This document shows positions 37,452 to 46,322 of a stretch of 64,000 nt of DNA, piece by piece. The stretch covers positions 3,683,665 through 3,747,664 of the forward strand of contig NZ_CP021850.1 of the NCBI RefSeq assembly GCF_002896855.1. Reading direction: 5' to 3'. How positions within the stretch are numbered: position 1 is the first letter of the stretch; every line of letters starts with the position of its first letter. Source of the DNA: Clostridium thermosuccinogenes. Lineage in GTDB: Bacteria; Bacillota; Clostridia; Acetivibrionales; DSM-5807. Made by a program: the position numbers and the translations under genes. The notes beneath the pieces are model-generated. The model searched no databases, had not been told where the DNA came from, and worked only from the letters and a program-made list of their open reading frames with translations.

Positions 37452-38249
37452 TGTGGGGCCATCAGGGCGCAAGGGACTTCACATGAAGATGAAGCCCCTT
37501 TCCCTTGATAAATGTTTTCCCGCTTTATATTCTTGTTGTTTTCCTTGGGCTGTCACCTTAAGTTCACTTGTTTTTTGTTTAGCGAAGCGTCTTTTTCACT
37601 TTGATGACAACCTCTGCTACTGCAATATTCTTTTGATTCGCAACTTTTCTTGTACCTTTTGCCCTGTTATCTTTTTTAATCAGCATTTGCAACAACTGCA
37701 TTTGCTATAACCATCGCCTGCATTGAAAAATATTACTTTTCTAAGCCATCCCTCCTTTCCTAACTCTACATAATATTTCTTCGCATCTTATTTAATTTTT
37801 CCGGGGTGATTTCTTTCTTTTCTAAAATTATTTCCCGGCAGTGCAGTTTGTCAGCTTCGCATATGGGGTAATAAATATATTAAACGAGGCCCAAATAAAA
37901 TGTCTTCAGCCACGTTGAAACAGAGTGCTGCAACTTAATGCAACCGCTACAACTGTTTTTGAATTGTAGATTATAGTTTGTCTGCATATAATATAAATTA
38001 ATGCTGAATTGTTATACTGGAAAACAACAGCTTTCAAGGCTCGTTCAACTTTTCCTGGCGACGCTTAAATCCACATGTTTAAGCCGCAGGGACACAGAAG
38101 GCATATTAAAAACGCCCTTTGTGTTAACAAGCCTTCCGAGCAACTGTTTTCGCGGGATAATCATCTACAAAACAGGATGTGCTGCACATTAACAAAATAG
38201 ATTTAAGCAAACATCACAAGGCAGAAGCTAGATAAATAAGGAGGTTGTT
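37452..38249. other. 800-base spacer without a supported gene
   Basis: No reading frame here has a known motif together with a fitting start and ribosome site. On the minus strand a strong AAAGGAGGG near 37755 is followed by ATG-GCT-stop, and a short frame ending in KCSCCKC follows without a start codon. This could be the remains of a small gene. Near 38090-38125 ACACAGAAGGC and GCCCTTTGTGT form an imperfect stem. Confidence 0.4.
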
Positions 38250-39242
38250 ATGGATTACACACCAAGTAAAGAAAGATACGACCGCATGATTTATAATCGC
38301 TGCGGAAGAAGCGGATTGAAGCTTCCTGCCATATCCCTTGGGCTATGGCACAATTTCGGAGGGATCAATGTTTTTGAAAACGGCAGGGCCATCATACGCA
38401 AAGCCTTTGATCTGGGAATAACCCATTTTGACATTGCAAATAATTATGGACCGCCTCCGGGATCAGCGGAAGAAAACTTCGGAAGAATACTTAAGCTTGA
38501 TTTTGCAGGACATAGGGATGAAATGATAATATCCACCAAAGCCGGTTTTGGCATGTGGCCTGGACCATACGGTGACTGGGGCTCCAGAAAATATCTTATA
38601 GCCAGCCTGGATCAGAGCCTTAAGCGTCTTGGTCTGGATTATGTGGATATATTCTACTCCCACAGGCCGGACCCAGAAACTCCGCTGGAAGAAACCATGG
38701 GTGCCCTGGACCATGTGGTCAGGCAGGGGAAGGCTTTATATGTAGGTCTGTCCAACTATAATGCCGACCAGACCAGGGAAGCTGTGGCAATCCTTAAAAA
38801 GCTGGGTACTCCATGCTTGATTCACCAGCCTTCCTACTCCATGTTTGACCGCTGGATAGAAAAGGGTCTTCAGGATGTGCTTAAGGAGGAGGGTATTGGC
38901 ACCATAGCCTATGTTCCCTTGGCACAGGGACTGCTCACCGACAAGTATCTCAATGGTATACCTGCAGACTCAAGAGCTGCCGGCCCTTCGGTTTTTCTTA
39001 AAAGTGAAAACATTACGGAAGATAAACTCAGCAAAGTCCGCCGGCTGAATGAATTAGCCAAAGAGAGGGGGCAGAGCCTCGCTCAGATGGCCCTGGCCTG
39101 GGTTCTTCGGGAAGGCCGGGTGACATCGGCATTAATAGGAGCCAGCAAGGTAAGCCAGATTGAAGAAAATGTGGGCGCTTTGAAAAATCTTAACTTCAGC
39201 GGTGAAGAATTGGCCAGAATAGAAGAAATTCTAAATTCGTAG
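38250..39242 (+). CDS. Aldo/keto reductase, YghZ (L-glyceraldehyde 3-phosphate reductase) type
   Basis: An NADPH-dependent reductase of 330 residues. The sequence is very close to the E. coli YghZ/Gpr group through YNRCGRSGLKLPAISLGLWHNFG, ITHFDIANNYGPPPGSAEENFGRIL and FYSHRPDPETPLEETMGALDHVVRQGKALYVGLSNY. The catalytic set Asp-Tyr-Lys-His is visible in FDIANNYG, STKAGF and YSHR. YghZ detoxifies L-glyceraldehyde 3-phosphate and methylglyoxal; here the role is inferred from family. AAGGAGG precedes the ATG. It is a single gene. Confidence 0.93.
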   Translation: MDYTPSKERYDRMIYNRCGRSGLKLPAISLGLWHNFGGINVFENGRAIIRKAFDLGITHFDIANNYGPPPGSAEENFGRILKLDFAGHRDEMIISTKAGFGMWPGPYGDWGSRKYLIASLDQSLKRLGLDYVDIFYSHRPDPETPLEETMGALDHVVRQGKALYVGLSNYNADQTREAVAILKKLGTPCLIHQPSYSMFDRWIEKGLQDVLKEEGIGTIAYVPLAQGLLTDKYLNGIPADSRAAGPSVFLKSENITEDKLSKVRRLNELAKERGQSLAQMALAWVLREGRVTSALIGASKVSQIEENVGALKNLNFSGEELARIEEILNS

Positions 39243-39290
39243 CTTTTTCCAAGGATCAGAATACCGTCAAAATAACCTGACTCAAAAAGG

Positions 39291-39318
39291 TTCGGCGGGG
39301 ATTACAACCCCCGCCGAA
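39291..39318. terminator. GC-rich hairpin after the aldo/keto reductase
   Basis: TTCGGCGGGG and CCCCGCCGAA form a perfect 10-bp stem around eight bases. There is no T run but high stability; it lies between convergent genes. Confidence 0.55.
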
Positions 39319-39411
39319 TAGAGTGATTTATATAGCTTTTATACAGTTTGTGTCAGATCAGTCTCCGTAATTGTGCCAATCCGTTTCCCGCTAATGGATT
39401 AAGGCACTGTT

Positions 39412-40767
39412 TTATTCCCCGCCAAAAAACTCTTCGTAAAGCGCGCGTACAGACTTGTCGGCATCTTCTGCCCTGACGCCAAACATCATGCTGACCTCGG
39501 ATGAACCCTGATTAATCACCTCAATGTTTACTCCTGCCTTGGCAAATGCTCCTGTCGCCCTTGACGCGATGCCCACGGTGCGCATCATGCTTTCACCCAC
39601 CAGCATGACCAGGGACAGACCCCGTTCAATGCTTACATCATCAACTTCCAGTTCATTCTTTATCCTTTTCAAAATGCGTTCTTCAATTTCAGCATTCAAC
39701 TGCTTCTCCTTCAGTATTACCGATATGCTGTCAATGCCTGACGGAACATGCTCATATGACAGTTTTTCATCCTCCAGAATCTGAAGCAGCCTGCGTCCGA
39801 ACCCTATCTCCCTGTTCATCATATACTTGCTCACAAAAATGGTACAGAATCCATTATCACAGGAAATTCCCACTACCGGTCCGTTTTTTGATTTCCTTTC
39901 AGGTACTATCATTGTACCGGGAGCGGACGGGTTGTTGGTGTTTTTGATGCATACAGGTATACCTCTGCGGTATACGGGCTCTAACGTCTCTTCATGCAGC
40001 ACGGAAAAACCCGAATAGGATAACTCCCTCATTTCTCTGTATGTAACTACAGATATAGGCTTAGGATTCCTGACTATATTCGGGTTGGCAACAAAGACCG
40101 AATCCACATCGGTGAAATTCTCATACATATCTGCCCCGATTGCCGCAGCAAGTATTGACCCGGTTATATCGGAACCGCCTCTCGGGAATGTAACCACATC
40201 CCCCTGCAAAGAATATCCGAAAAATCCCGGGAAAATGAGAATGCCGTCCATATCCTTAAGAGCTTTCAGGTTTTCATAGGACTGAGGCAAAACCCTGGCA
40301 TTTCCAAATTCATCACTCAAAAACAGCCCCGCATCCTTAGGGTTTATATATCGGGCTTCTACCCCGATGCTTTTTAAATATTGTGCCACCAGCTTCGCCG
40401 AATTGTCTTCCCCGGCCGCCTTCAGCAAATCCATGAACTTTGCTTTATTGGAAATGTCGCCGCTAAGCCGCTCGCACAAATCTTTTTTAATGATGTCAAC
40501 AATTTCATCGCCAATATTCATTTCTTTAGCTATCTCCGCGTACCTTGCAACAACTGCCTCCATTTCCTCATCGGCCTTGCCGCATTCAATATATTTCTCA
40601 GCACATTTTATAAGAAGGTCGGTAACCTTTATATCATCCTTAAAGCGTTTACCGGGAGCAGAAACCACTACAAGTCTGCGCTCCGGATCTGCAGTTATTA
40701 TGCTGCAAACCTTCCTTATCTGTTCCGCATTAGCCAGTGACGTACCTCCAAATTTTGCTACTTTCAT
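39412..40767 (-). CDS. Aspartate kinase
   Basis: Phosphorylates aspartate, the first step to lysine, threonine and methionine. The 451-residue, single-polypeptide form resembles class III (YclM/ThrD-like) enzymes. The kinase motif is KFGGTSLANAEQIRKV, with FPRGGSDITGSILAAAIGAD and the aspartate-site sequence FTDVDSVFVANPNIV. Two ACT domains at the C-terminus (SKYMMNREIGFGRRLLQILEDEKLSYEHVPSGID and MLVGESMMRTVGIASRATGAFAKAGVNIEVINQGSSEVSMMFGV) would take feedback from lysine or threonine. It follows hom after 57 bases, so it is part of the ACT-hom-aspartokinase unit. Confidence 0.95.
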   Translation of the reverse strand: MKVAKFGGTSLANAEQIRKVCSIITADPERRLVVVSAPGKRFKDDIKVTDLLIKCAEKYIECGKADEEMEAVVARYAEIAKEMNIGDEIVDIIKKDLCERLSGDISNKAKFMDLLKAAGEDNSAKLVAQYLKSIGVEARYINPKDAGLFLSDEFGNARVLPQSYENLKALKDMDGILIFPGFFGYSLQGDVVTFPRGGSDITGSILAAAIGADMYENFTDVDSVFVANPNIVRNPKPISVVTYREMRELSYSGFSVLHEETLEPVYRRGIPVCIKNTNNPSAPGTMIVPERKSKNGPVVGISCDNGFCTIFVSKYMMNREIGFGRRLLQILEDEKLSYEHVPSGIDSISVILKEKQLNAEIEERILKRIKNELEVDDVSIERGLSLVMLVGESMMRTVGIASRATGAFAKAGVNIEVINQGSSEVSMMFGVRAEDADKSVRALYEEFFGGE

Positions 40768-40823
40768 CTATTAAGCCTCCATTTCTCTGTTCAATAGGTT
40801 GCTATGATTCATAGCATATGTAT

Positions 40824-42083
40824 CTAACCTTCCAGAACCCTGATTTTGTTCACCACTTCATCCACCTTGCCTGACTTCTTCAATCTCTCAACGGACAGCG
40901 CAAACTGCCTTTCCGGCATTTTCCCGCATACAAATCCGAACTCATCCTCAGTCTCACTGTCAGGCAACCTCAGGTATTTTACATCTTCACCGAACTCAGC
41001 TAATACTGCCCTTTTGGCTTCCTTTTGATCGGTGGATTTTACCCTTACAAAGTACTTCGCTGCAATTCCGGATGGATCAGTCAATTCTAAGGTATTGCCG
41101 TTATGATCCTGCCAGTTATTCTTAAAACCGTCCTCCGGATGGCTCACTATATCAATAATATCAGCCACAACGGCACTGGCGGTAGGGAATTTACCGGCTC
41201 CAGGTCCATAAAACATGGCTTCGCCTATTGCATCGCCATACACAACAATTGCATTAAAAACATCATTCACTCCTGCCAGGGGCATATCCTTGCCAACCAT
41301 AGCCGGACTTACCCAGGCATATATCCCATCCTTTGTTTTTCTGCTATGGCCGATGAGTTTTATTGTGCAATTCAACGCATCGGCATATTTCATGTCAGTA
41401 AGGCTTATATTTTTAATGCCCTCTGTAGGTATATTTTTATAGTTTACAAATTCATTATACGCTATTGATGATAAAATTGCTATTTTTCTGCAAGCATCAT
41501 GCCCTTCGATATCAGCCGTAGGATCAGCTTCTGCGTAGCCGTTTTTCTGCGCCCCTTTAAGAGCTTCGTCAAAATCCATTCCATCTTTTTTCATGCGGGT
41601 GAGGATATAATTGGTAGTACCGTTCAATATGCCGGTAATTCCCGTTATCATGTTTGCAGCAAGGCATTGCCTGAGGGGCCGGATTATCGGAATCCCTCCT
41701 CCTACGCTGGCTTCAAAAAGGTACCGTACATTATTCTCCTGAGCGATTTTAAGAAGCTCCGGGCCATGGGTAGCCACCAGTTCCTTATTTGATGTTACTA
41801 CATGCCTTCCGGATTTCAAAGCTCTTTTGGTGTATTCATAGGCTATTCCAATTCCGCCTATCGTCTCCACAACTATTTTTATTGATTCATCATTAAAGAC
41901 GTCATCGGCGTTTTTAGTAAAAAGCTCCTTGTATTCGCTTTCCGGGAAATCCCGTATGTCGAGAATCCTCTTTACTTTTATATCTTCACCGGCTCTGGTC
42001 TTTATGCTTTTTCCGTTTTTCTTTAATATATCAACAACTCCTGACCCTACCACTCCATAGCCTAAAACGCTGACATTAACCAT
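40824..42083 (-). CDS. hom: Homoserine dehydrogenase
   Basis: Reduces aspartate semialdehyde to homoserine. The product has about 420 residues, with the NAD(P) motif SVLGYGVVGSGVVDIL at the N-terminus, catalytic region GILNGTTNYILTRM and GYAEADPTADIEGHDACRKIAILSSIAY, and a C-terminal ACT-like part (YFVRVKSTDQKEAKRAVLAEFGEDVKYLRLPDSE). ATG at 42083 is chosen because GGGGTGG stands just before it; in-frame codons upstream overlap the ACT gene. It lies between the ACT-domain gene (13 bases away) and aspartate kinase. Confidence 0.96.
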   Translation of the reverse strand: MVNVSVLGYGVVGSGVVDILKKNGKSIKTRAGEDIKVKRILDIRDFPESEYKELFTKNADDVFNDESIKIVVETIGGIGIAYEYTKRALKSGRHVVTSNKELVATHGPELLKIAQENNVRYLFEASVGGGIPIIRPLRQCLAANMITGITGILNGTTNYILTRMKKDGMDFDEALKGAQKNGYAEADPTADIEGHDACRKIAILSSIAYNEFVNYKNIPTEGIKNISLTDMKYADALNCTIKLIGHSRKTKDGIYAWVSPAMVGKDMPLAGVNDVFNAIVVYGDAIGEAMFYGPGAGKFPTASAVVADIIDIVSHPEDGFKNNWQDHNGNTLELTDPSGIAAKYFVRVKSTDQKEAKRAVLAEFGEDVKYLRLPDSETEDEFGFVCGKMPERQFALSVERLKKSGKVDEVVNKIRVLEG

Positions 42084-42096
42084 TATTACCACCCCA

Positions 42097-42540
42097 CTAT
42101 TCTCTAGAAAGGATCTCCTGTCTTCGAACCCCTTCAACTTTGCTGATTTCATTCATCAATTCATTCAAGTCCATGGTCATTTCCTCTGTCTCTATTGATA
42201 TTGTCACATCGGCAAGGCCATTTATCGGTATATTTTGGTTTATTGTGAGTATGTTTGCCTTAGCTTGTGCAATCTTGTTTATTATGCTGGACAAAATGCC
42301 CGAAAAGTCCTCCACAACAAAAAACAGCGTTATGACCTTTCCCCTTGATGTCTCGTAAAAAGGAAACACATAATCCTTGTATTTATAGTAGGCACTTCTG
42401 CTCAGGCCAACCGCTTTTACCGCTTCATTTACCGTTTTATAGGTTCCTTTGCTGAGAAGCTTTTTCACTTCCACCACCTTGCTGAAAACTTCCGGAAGTA
42501 CGGAACCGTCAACAAGGAGATATGTATATTTATTGCTCAT
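42097..42540 (-). CDS. ACT-domain protein, UPF0735/PheB type
   Basis: A 147-residue protein. The N-terminal about 65 residues have a helix-turn-helix look (LLSKGTYKTVNEAVKAVGLSRSAYYKYKDYVFPF), followed by one ACT domain (VITLFFVVEDFSGILSSIINKIAQAKANILTINQNIPINGLADVTISIET). In Clostridia and Bacillus this family often stands next to hom. It may sense an amino acid and regulate the aspartate pathway, but its mechanism is not established. GGAGGCGAT precedes the ATG. First gene of the hom operon. Confidence 0.9.
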   Translation of the reverse strand: MSNKYTYLLVDGSVLPEVFSKVVEVKKLLSKGTYKTVNEAVKAVGLSRSAYYKYKDYVFPFYETSRGKVITLFFVVEDFSGILSSIINKIAQAKANILTINQNIPINGLADVTISIETEEMTMDLNELMNEISKVEGVRRQEILSRE

Positions 42541-42588
42541 ATCGCCTCCGTGTCCTTGTATGGCGCACACATGTTTTTATATTGAGTA

Positions 42589-42617
42589 ATAGTAACACAT
42601 TTGGAAATGCAATTCAA
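42589..42617 (-). promoter_or_regulatory. Promoter of the ACT-hom-aspartokinase unit
   Basis: TTGAAT (42617-42612), 17 bases, TACTAT (42594-42589) on the minus strand. The leader is only about 40 bases, so no lysine riboswitch or T-box fits here. Confidence 0.6.
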
Positions 42618-42639
42618 TACCTTATGTATAATTTTTATG

Positions 42640-42785
42640 AAAAACTATAGAGAGACTGAAAGATGTTCCCTTTCTATAGATGGCAGGCAACGACTATTTA
42701 CTGCGGGCTTCGGGCACATATCCCACCTCATTGAGGCGTGCGGTACAATTGCCGGCAGTGTACCATATTTTTAATAAAATATTAT
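42640..42785 (-). ncRNA. Candidate structured small RNA with terminator
   Basis: On the minus strand a possible promoter (TTGAAG-17-CATAAT near 42790-42815) is followed by hairpins GGTACA/TGTACC and GCAC...CCTC-ATT-GAGG...GTGC. Next comes CTATAGA...TCTATAG (42679-42645), ending in TTTTT. It ends before the hom-unit promoter begins, so it is not that operon's leader. I do not recognise it as a known class; 6S RNA was considered but its closing stem is missing. Confidence 0.45.
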
Positions 42786-42826
42786 GAAATTCAAAATAAA
42801 CGCCTTCAATAATGCAAATACTAAAA

Positions 42827-42887
42827 TTAACTCATTATGCTGGCATTTTCTAAGCATAACTTCCGAGTTAAAGAGATATCGTAAATT
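42827..42887. repeat. Dispersed repeat copy (right-end type)
   Basis: TTAACTCATTATGCTGGCAT followed by AACTTCCGAGTTAAAGAG. It matches the right end of the 7898-8150 element and the 12832 copy. It lies just upstream of the HMA gene. Confidence 0.55.
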
Positions 42888-42927
42888 TATGAAAAAGTAA
42901 CTTGACAATATAAAAGGAGGAACATCG

Positions 42928-43143
42928 ATGAAGGCTAATAAGTTTGTCGTGGCAGGCCTGACCGACGCGGCAATGATCCCTGATATAAAACAGTCCATCA
43001 GCAATCATGTCGGCATCAACGCTGTCAGGGTTGATATGCATGAAGGCACAGTAACCGTGGATTATGATGAGGGACGGTATGAGGAAGGCGATATAAAGAG
43101 ATTTGTCAGCGAAGCAGGCTTAAGCGTAAGGGAAGTAAAATGA
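42928..43143 (+). CDS. HMA-like domain protein lacking the CxxC metal site
   Basis: A 71-residue protein with the ferredoxin-like fold pattern of copper chaperones such as CopZ: beta (KFVVAGLTD), helix (DIKQSISNHV), beta (INAVRVDMHEGTVTVDYDEG), helix (EEGDIKRFVSEAG), beta (LSVREVK). The metal-binding GMxCxxC loop is replaced by GLTDAAMIP, with no cysteine in the whole protein, so copper transfer of the usual kind is not possible. AAAGGAGG precedes the ATG and a strong terminator follows, so it looks like a real, separately expressed gene. The role is unknown. Confidence 0.85.
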   Translation: MKANKFVVAGLTDAAMIPDIKQSISNHVGINAVRVDMHEGTVTVDYDEGRYEEGDIKRFVSEAGLSVREVK

Positions 43144-43145
43144 GC

Positions 43146-43185
43146 AAAATAAGAATGGGAATAGCAGAATTCCCATTCTTATTTT
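43146..43185. terminator. Terminator between HMA gene and thrC
   Basis: AAAATAAGAATGGGAAT and ATTCCCATTCTTATTTT form a 17-bp perfect stem around a six-base loop, with T runs on both strands. Confidence 0.9.
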
Positions 43186-43246
43186 TAACCTGCAGTCTTT
43201 GTCGAATTGGCCTTGCTTCCGGAACAAGGCATTGTCAAAGCCATAG

Positions 43247-44746
43247 TTATATGGACAGTATGCTTTTTACCTGATCCTTCATCTCGGATTTCCTGCATAC
43301 CTTATTATGCCTGATTTCTTTCCTGTCCAGTCCCTGCAAACCGTTGGGTATCGGAATCCCGCATTTCTGGGACAGGATATCCAAAAGCTCAAACTCACTT
43401 TTGCCTTTAACCTCTTCCTCTCCAAACAAGGCCCGTACAACGCTGTGGTTGAATTTAAACGGACTTGCCGTAGAAACTATTACAGTCTTGGTAAAATCCC
43501 CCGTCGATATCACATACTTGTCGTAAACATCAATTCCTACGGCAGTATGAGTATCTATGACATAATTGTTTTCATTGTAAATGCACTCTATAGTCTTTAA
43601 AGTCTCCGAATCGTTTGAGTAGTCCGCCCAGAAAATCTTGGATATCTTTTTCTTTGTATCCTCATCTACGGTATATTCCCCGGTACGGCTTAGTTTTTCC
43701 ATCCAGCCTGCCACCATTTTGGAATTATGTCCGGTAACTTCATACAAAAGCCTTTCCAGGTTGCTGGATATAAGTATGTCCATGGAAGGAGAAAGAGTTT
43801 TCTTAAAATCCCTTTTTCTATTATAGGTGCCGGTATTTATAAAGTCGGTAAGCACATTGTTTTCATTGGAAGCGCATATGAGCCTGTTTACCGGTAAGCC
43901 CATCTCCATTGCATAGTATGCTGCGAGAATATTCCCGAAGTTACCTGTAGGCACAACAAAATTGACTTTGTCCCCCAGCTTTATCTCACCCCTGCCTACC
44001 AAATCCGCATAGGCTGAAAAATAATAAACGATTTGAGGCACAAGTCTTCCCCAGTTTATCGAATTTGCGGAGGAGAATTTAAAACCGTTCTTTTCCATCT
44101 CTTCGGAAAGCTCCCTGTCGGTAAATATCTCCTTAACTCCGGTCTGGGCATCGTCAAAATTTCCCTCCACCGCTATGGAGTTTACATTTCTGCCTTCCTG
44201 GGTAATCATCTGCAGCTTTTGAACCTCGCTCACCCCATCTTGAGGAAAAAAGACAATTATGCGAGTTCCGTCAACATCTCTGAAGCCTTCCAAAGCAGCT
44301 TTTCCGGTATCCCCGGATGTTGCGGCGAGTATCACCATTTCACCGGTCTCTCCTGTTTTCTTGACAGCCTTGACCAGCAGGTGGGGAAGTATCTGGAGCG
44401 CCATGTCTTTGAAAGCACAGGTTGGCCCATGCCACAACTCCAGAATGGAAATATTGTCATTTAACCTGTATACAGGAGCTATCTCCCTGCATCCAAACTT
44501 TTTTTCACTATATGCACTGTTTATCGATTCCTTAATCTCTTCTTCCGTATAGTCATCAATATAATGCTTAAGTATGGCTTCCGCCCTTTCCTGGTAGCTC
44601 ATATTTACCAATTGCTCTATTTGGGCCGGAGTTAACCTCACCCGGGTTTCAGGCACAAACAAACCTCCGTCCGGCGCTATGCCTCTCATGATAGCCTCGG
44701 CAGAAGTTATTGACCCAAGCCCCCCTCTAGTACTCTCATAAAACAT
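43247..44746 (-). CDS. thrC: Threonine synthase
   Basis: PLP enzyme making threonine from O-phosphohomoserine. The product has 499 residues, the longer bacterial/yeast-type form. PLP lysine lies in ELWHGPTCAFKDMALQILPHLL. The phosphate-binding loop is AATSGDTGKAALEGF, and VPTGNFGNILAAYYAMEMGLP is conserved. The ATG at 44746 follows GGGAGG; the in-frame codons before it lie in the leader hairpin. It is not in the hom operon, which lies 0.7 kb downstream on the same strand, separated by the opposing HMA gene. Confidence 0.96.
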   Translation of the reverse strand: MFYESTRGGLGSITSAEAIMRGIAPDGGLFVPETRVRLTPAQIEQLVNMSYQERAEAILKHYIDDYTEEEIKESINSAYSEKKFGCREIAPVYRLNDNISILELWHGPTCAFKDMALQILPHLLVKAVKKTGETGEMVILAATSGDTGKAALEGFRDVDGTRIIVFFPQDGVSEVQKLQMITQEGRNVNSIAVEGNFDDAQTGVKEIFTDRELSEEMEKNGFKFSSANSINWGRLVPQIVYYFSAYADLVGRGEIKLGDKVNFVVPTGNFGNILAAYYAMEMGLPVNRLICASNENNVLTDFINTGTYNRKRDFKKTLSPSMDILISSNLERLLYEVTGHNSKMVAGWMEKLSRTGEYTVDEDTKKKISKIFWADYSNDSETLKTIECIYNENNYVIDTHTAVGIDVYDKYVISTGDFTKTVIVSTASPFKFNHSVVRALFGEEEVKGKSEFELLDILSQKCGIPIPNGLQGLDRKEIRHNKVCRKSEMKDQVKSILSI

Positions 44747-44767
44747 AATATGCCTCCCTAAAACAAA

Positions 44768-44855
44768 AAACTGTATAACCGCATGCCTCATAGCATTCCT
44801 TCGGCATTACGGCAGCACATAATTGCCCTGATAGCAAGAATTAGCCGTACAGTTT
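44768..44855 (-). promoter_or_regulatory. Terminator-like structure in the thrC leader
   Basis: AAACTGTA (44855-44848) pairs with TACAGTTT (44775-44768) on the minus strand, followed by TTTTGTTTT and then GGGAGG. An inner ATGCC/GGCAT stem lies in the loop. The layout fits an attenuator, but no T-box core is present and the signal is unknown. The rest of the 360-base gap is AT-rich with another short hairpin at 44935-44951. Confidence 0.45.
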
Positions 44856-45092
44856 AAAAATAAACAGGCAAGCAGCCTTTAATATCTATTTATATAATAA
44901 TAATACAAATAAAATAAAAAGAAAAGAATAAAAATTAGGCTTTAAGCCTAAGTTTTATGTAAAATTTATGGGAATAAGAAACGCTTTAATTCCCCATCGG
45001 CCAGCGCTTTTTTAGTTCAATAAAGCTTCAAATAAAATGCTCATTTACCTTAAAATATTTTTAGTTCTATAAAAATTAGTTCAATAAAAAAA

Positions 45093-45127
45093 GGCATTTA
45101 AAGACTTGCTAAAGTCCTGTAAATGCC
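45093..45127 (-). terminator. Terminator of the patatin-like gene
   Basis: GGCATTTA and TTAAATGCC with inner GGACTT/AAGTCT and loop TAGC. The minus strand continues with TTTTTTTATTG. It overlaps the stop codon region. Confidence 0.88.
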
Positions 45128-46194
45128 ATATCATACTCAACTTTGTCAAACAGCTTCCTGGCTGCAATCTTTCCGGCTGAATAGAGGTACTCCTTCTGCT
45201 CACCGTCCAGATGGAAGTCCAGGAAGTCCACCTTGGAAGCGTCAATGTCAACAGTATACTTTGTTTTGTATGCATCCTTCGGAACACCGATGTCATGCAC
45301 TGCAGAAACCAGCGCTTTAAGTACGTCCACGGATGTATCGATACTGAAAGGCTTTTTCTTTATCCCTCCGCCAAGAGTGAAGCCAACAGCAGGAATTGAT
45401 GAAGAGTTATCCACTCCCCAGAAAGGAAAGCCATCCAGCATACCGCCATCCACAAAGTAATGCACCTTCCAGGAGCTTCCTTCCATTTTTTTAATTTCTA
45501 CAGGCTTGAAAACAAAAGGTACACAAGTGCTCATCCTGACAGCCTTCGCCACAGAGAACCTGTCCGGGTCGATACCATAATATATCATATCGTCGGGAAG
45601 TATGACGATTCTCGCCCTGTTCACGTCTACTGCCGTCATCCTTACTTTATAACCTCTGGGGTTTACTCTGTCCGGCACCCCGCCTCTTAAGTCTGCGAAG
45701 GTAAATATCCCTTTTTCGGCAAGAACTCTTGCCACCCACTCCTCAAGGTAGTCACCGTCAAAAAGGCATCCTTCCTTGTCCAAAGTGGCAATGCTCTTCA
45801 AAATATCGGCAAGAGTACCTCTTTCCTGGTCAGGCAAATCTTCCATACTAATGTTATCCGTGAATTCAAGATTTAAGAATCGGTATATTCCTTCCATTCC
45901 GGTATAGCGGTTATCCTTGCAAAACTGCATATACTTTGCCACTGCCGGAACTTTTTTCTCAACGTTTGTTATATCTATCTTTTCCATGTCAAAAGCATCG
46001 ATGACGGACCTTAGATGGGAAGAAGAATAACCTGCTCCTAAAAAGCTTCCTGCCACTGCACCGGCAGAAACACCAACTATGCTTCCCCATCTGATATTTC
46101 TGGCTTCCGCCTCTTCAAACACTCCGACATAGGCTAACCCTTTTACTCCGCCGCCTCCAAGAATCAGATTAAACGGGCTTTTATTCCAAATCAT
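45109..46194 (-). CDS. Patatin-like phospholipase
   Basis: A 361-residue serine lipid hydrolase of the patatin family. The oxyanion motif GGGGVKG is at residues 13-19, the nucleophile is Ser43 in GVSAGA, and the catalytic Asp appears in YFVDGGMLDGFPFWG. There is no signal peptide, so it works in the cytoplasm or is delivered otherwise. The substrate class (membrane phospholipid or other acyl ester) cannot be told. It is monocistronic, with a strong terminator. Confidence 0.93.
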   Translation of the reverse strand: MIWNKSPFNLILGGGGVKGLAYVGVFEEAEARNIRWGSIVGVSAGAVAGSFLGAGYSSSHLRSVIDAFDMEKIDITNVEKKVPAVAKYMQFCKDNRYTGMEGIYRFLNLEFTDNISMEDLPDQERGTLADILKSIATLDKEGCLFDGDYLEEWVARVLAEKGIFTFADLRGGVPDRVNPRGYKVRMTAVDVNRARIVILPDDMIYYGIDPDRFSVAKAVRMSTCVPFVFKPVEIKKMEGSSWKVHYFVDGGMLDGFPFWGVDNSSSIPAVGFTLGGGIKKKPFSIDTSVDVLKALVSAVHDIGVPKDAYKTKYTVDIDASKVDFLDFHLDGEQKEYLYSAGKIAARKLFDKVEYDMAFTGL

Positions 46195-46322
46195 ATGCCA
46201 TATAACGCCTCAACAAGTTACTAATACATTATATGAAATATGACTTGGGAAGGTAATAAACACAGATAAAGCTTTTCAATTAAAAAGCTATTTTAGTCTA
46301 TTATCAGCCTCAACCTTATAGT

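Noticed and set aside
37453-37710. Plus-strand Cys-containing frame of 85 codons after ribU
   Set aside because: Starts inside the ribU terminator-like hairpin, and the cysteines are scattered with no motif. A minus-strand remnant ending in KCSCCKC in the same spacer has no start codon and was also not called.
42640-42785. Lysine riboswitch or 6S RNA
   Set aside because: The hom-unit promoter lies downstream of it, the lysine-aptamer core is not visible, and the ends do not pair as in 6S RNA.
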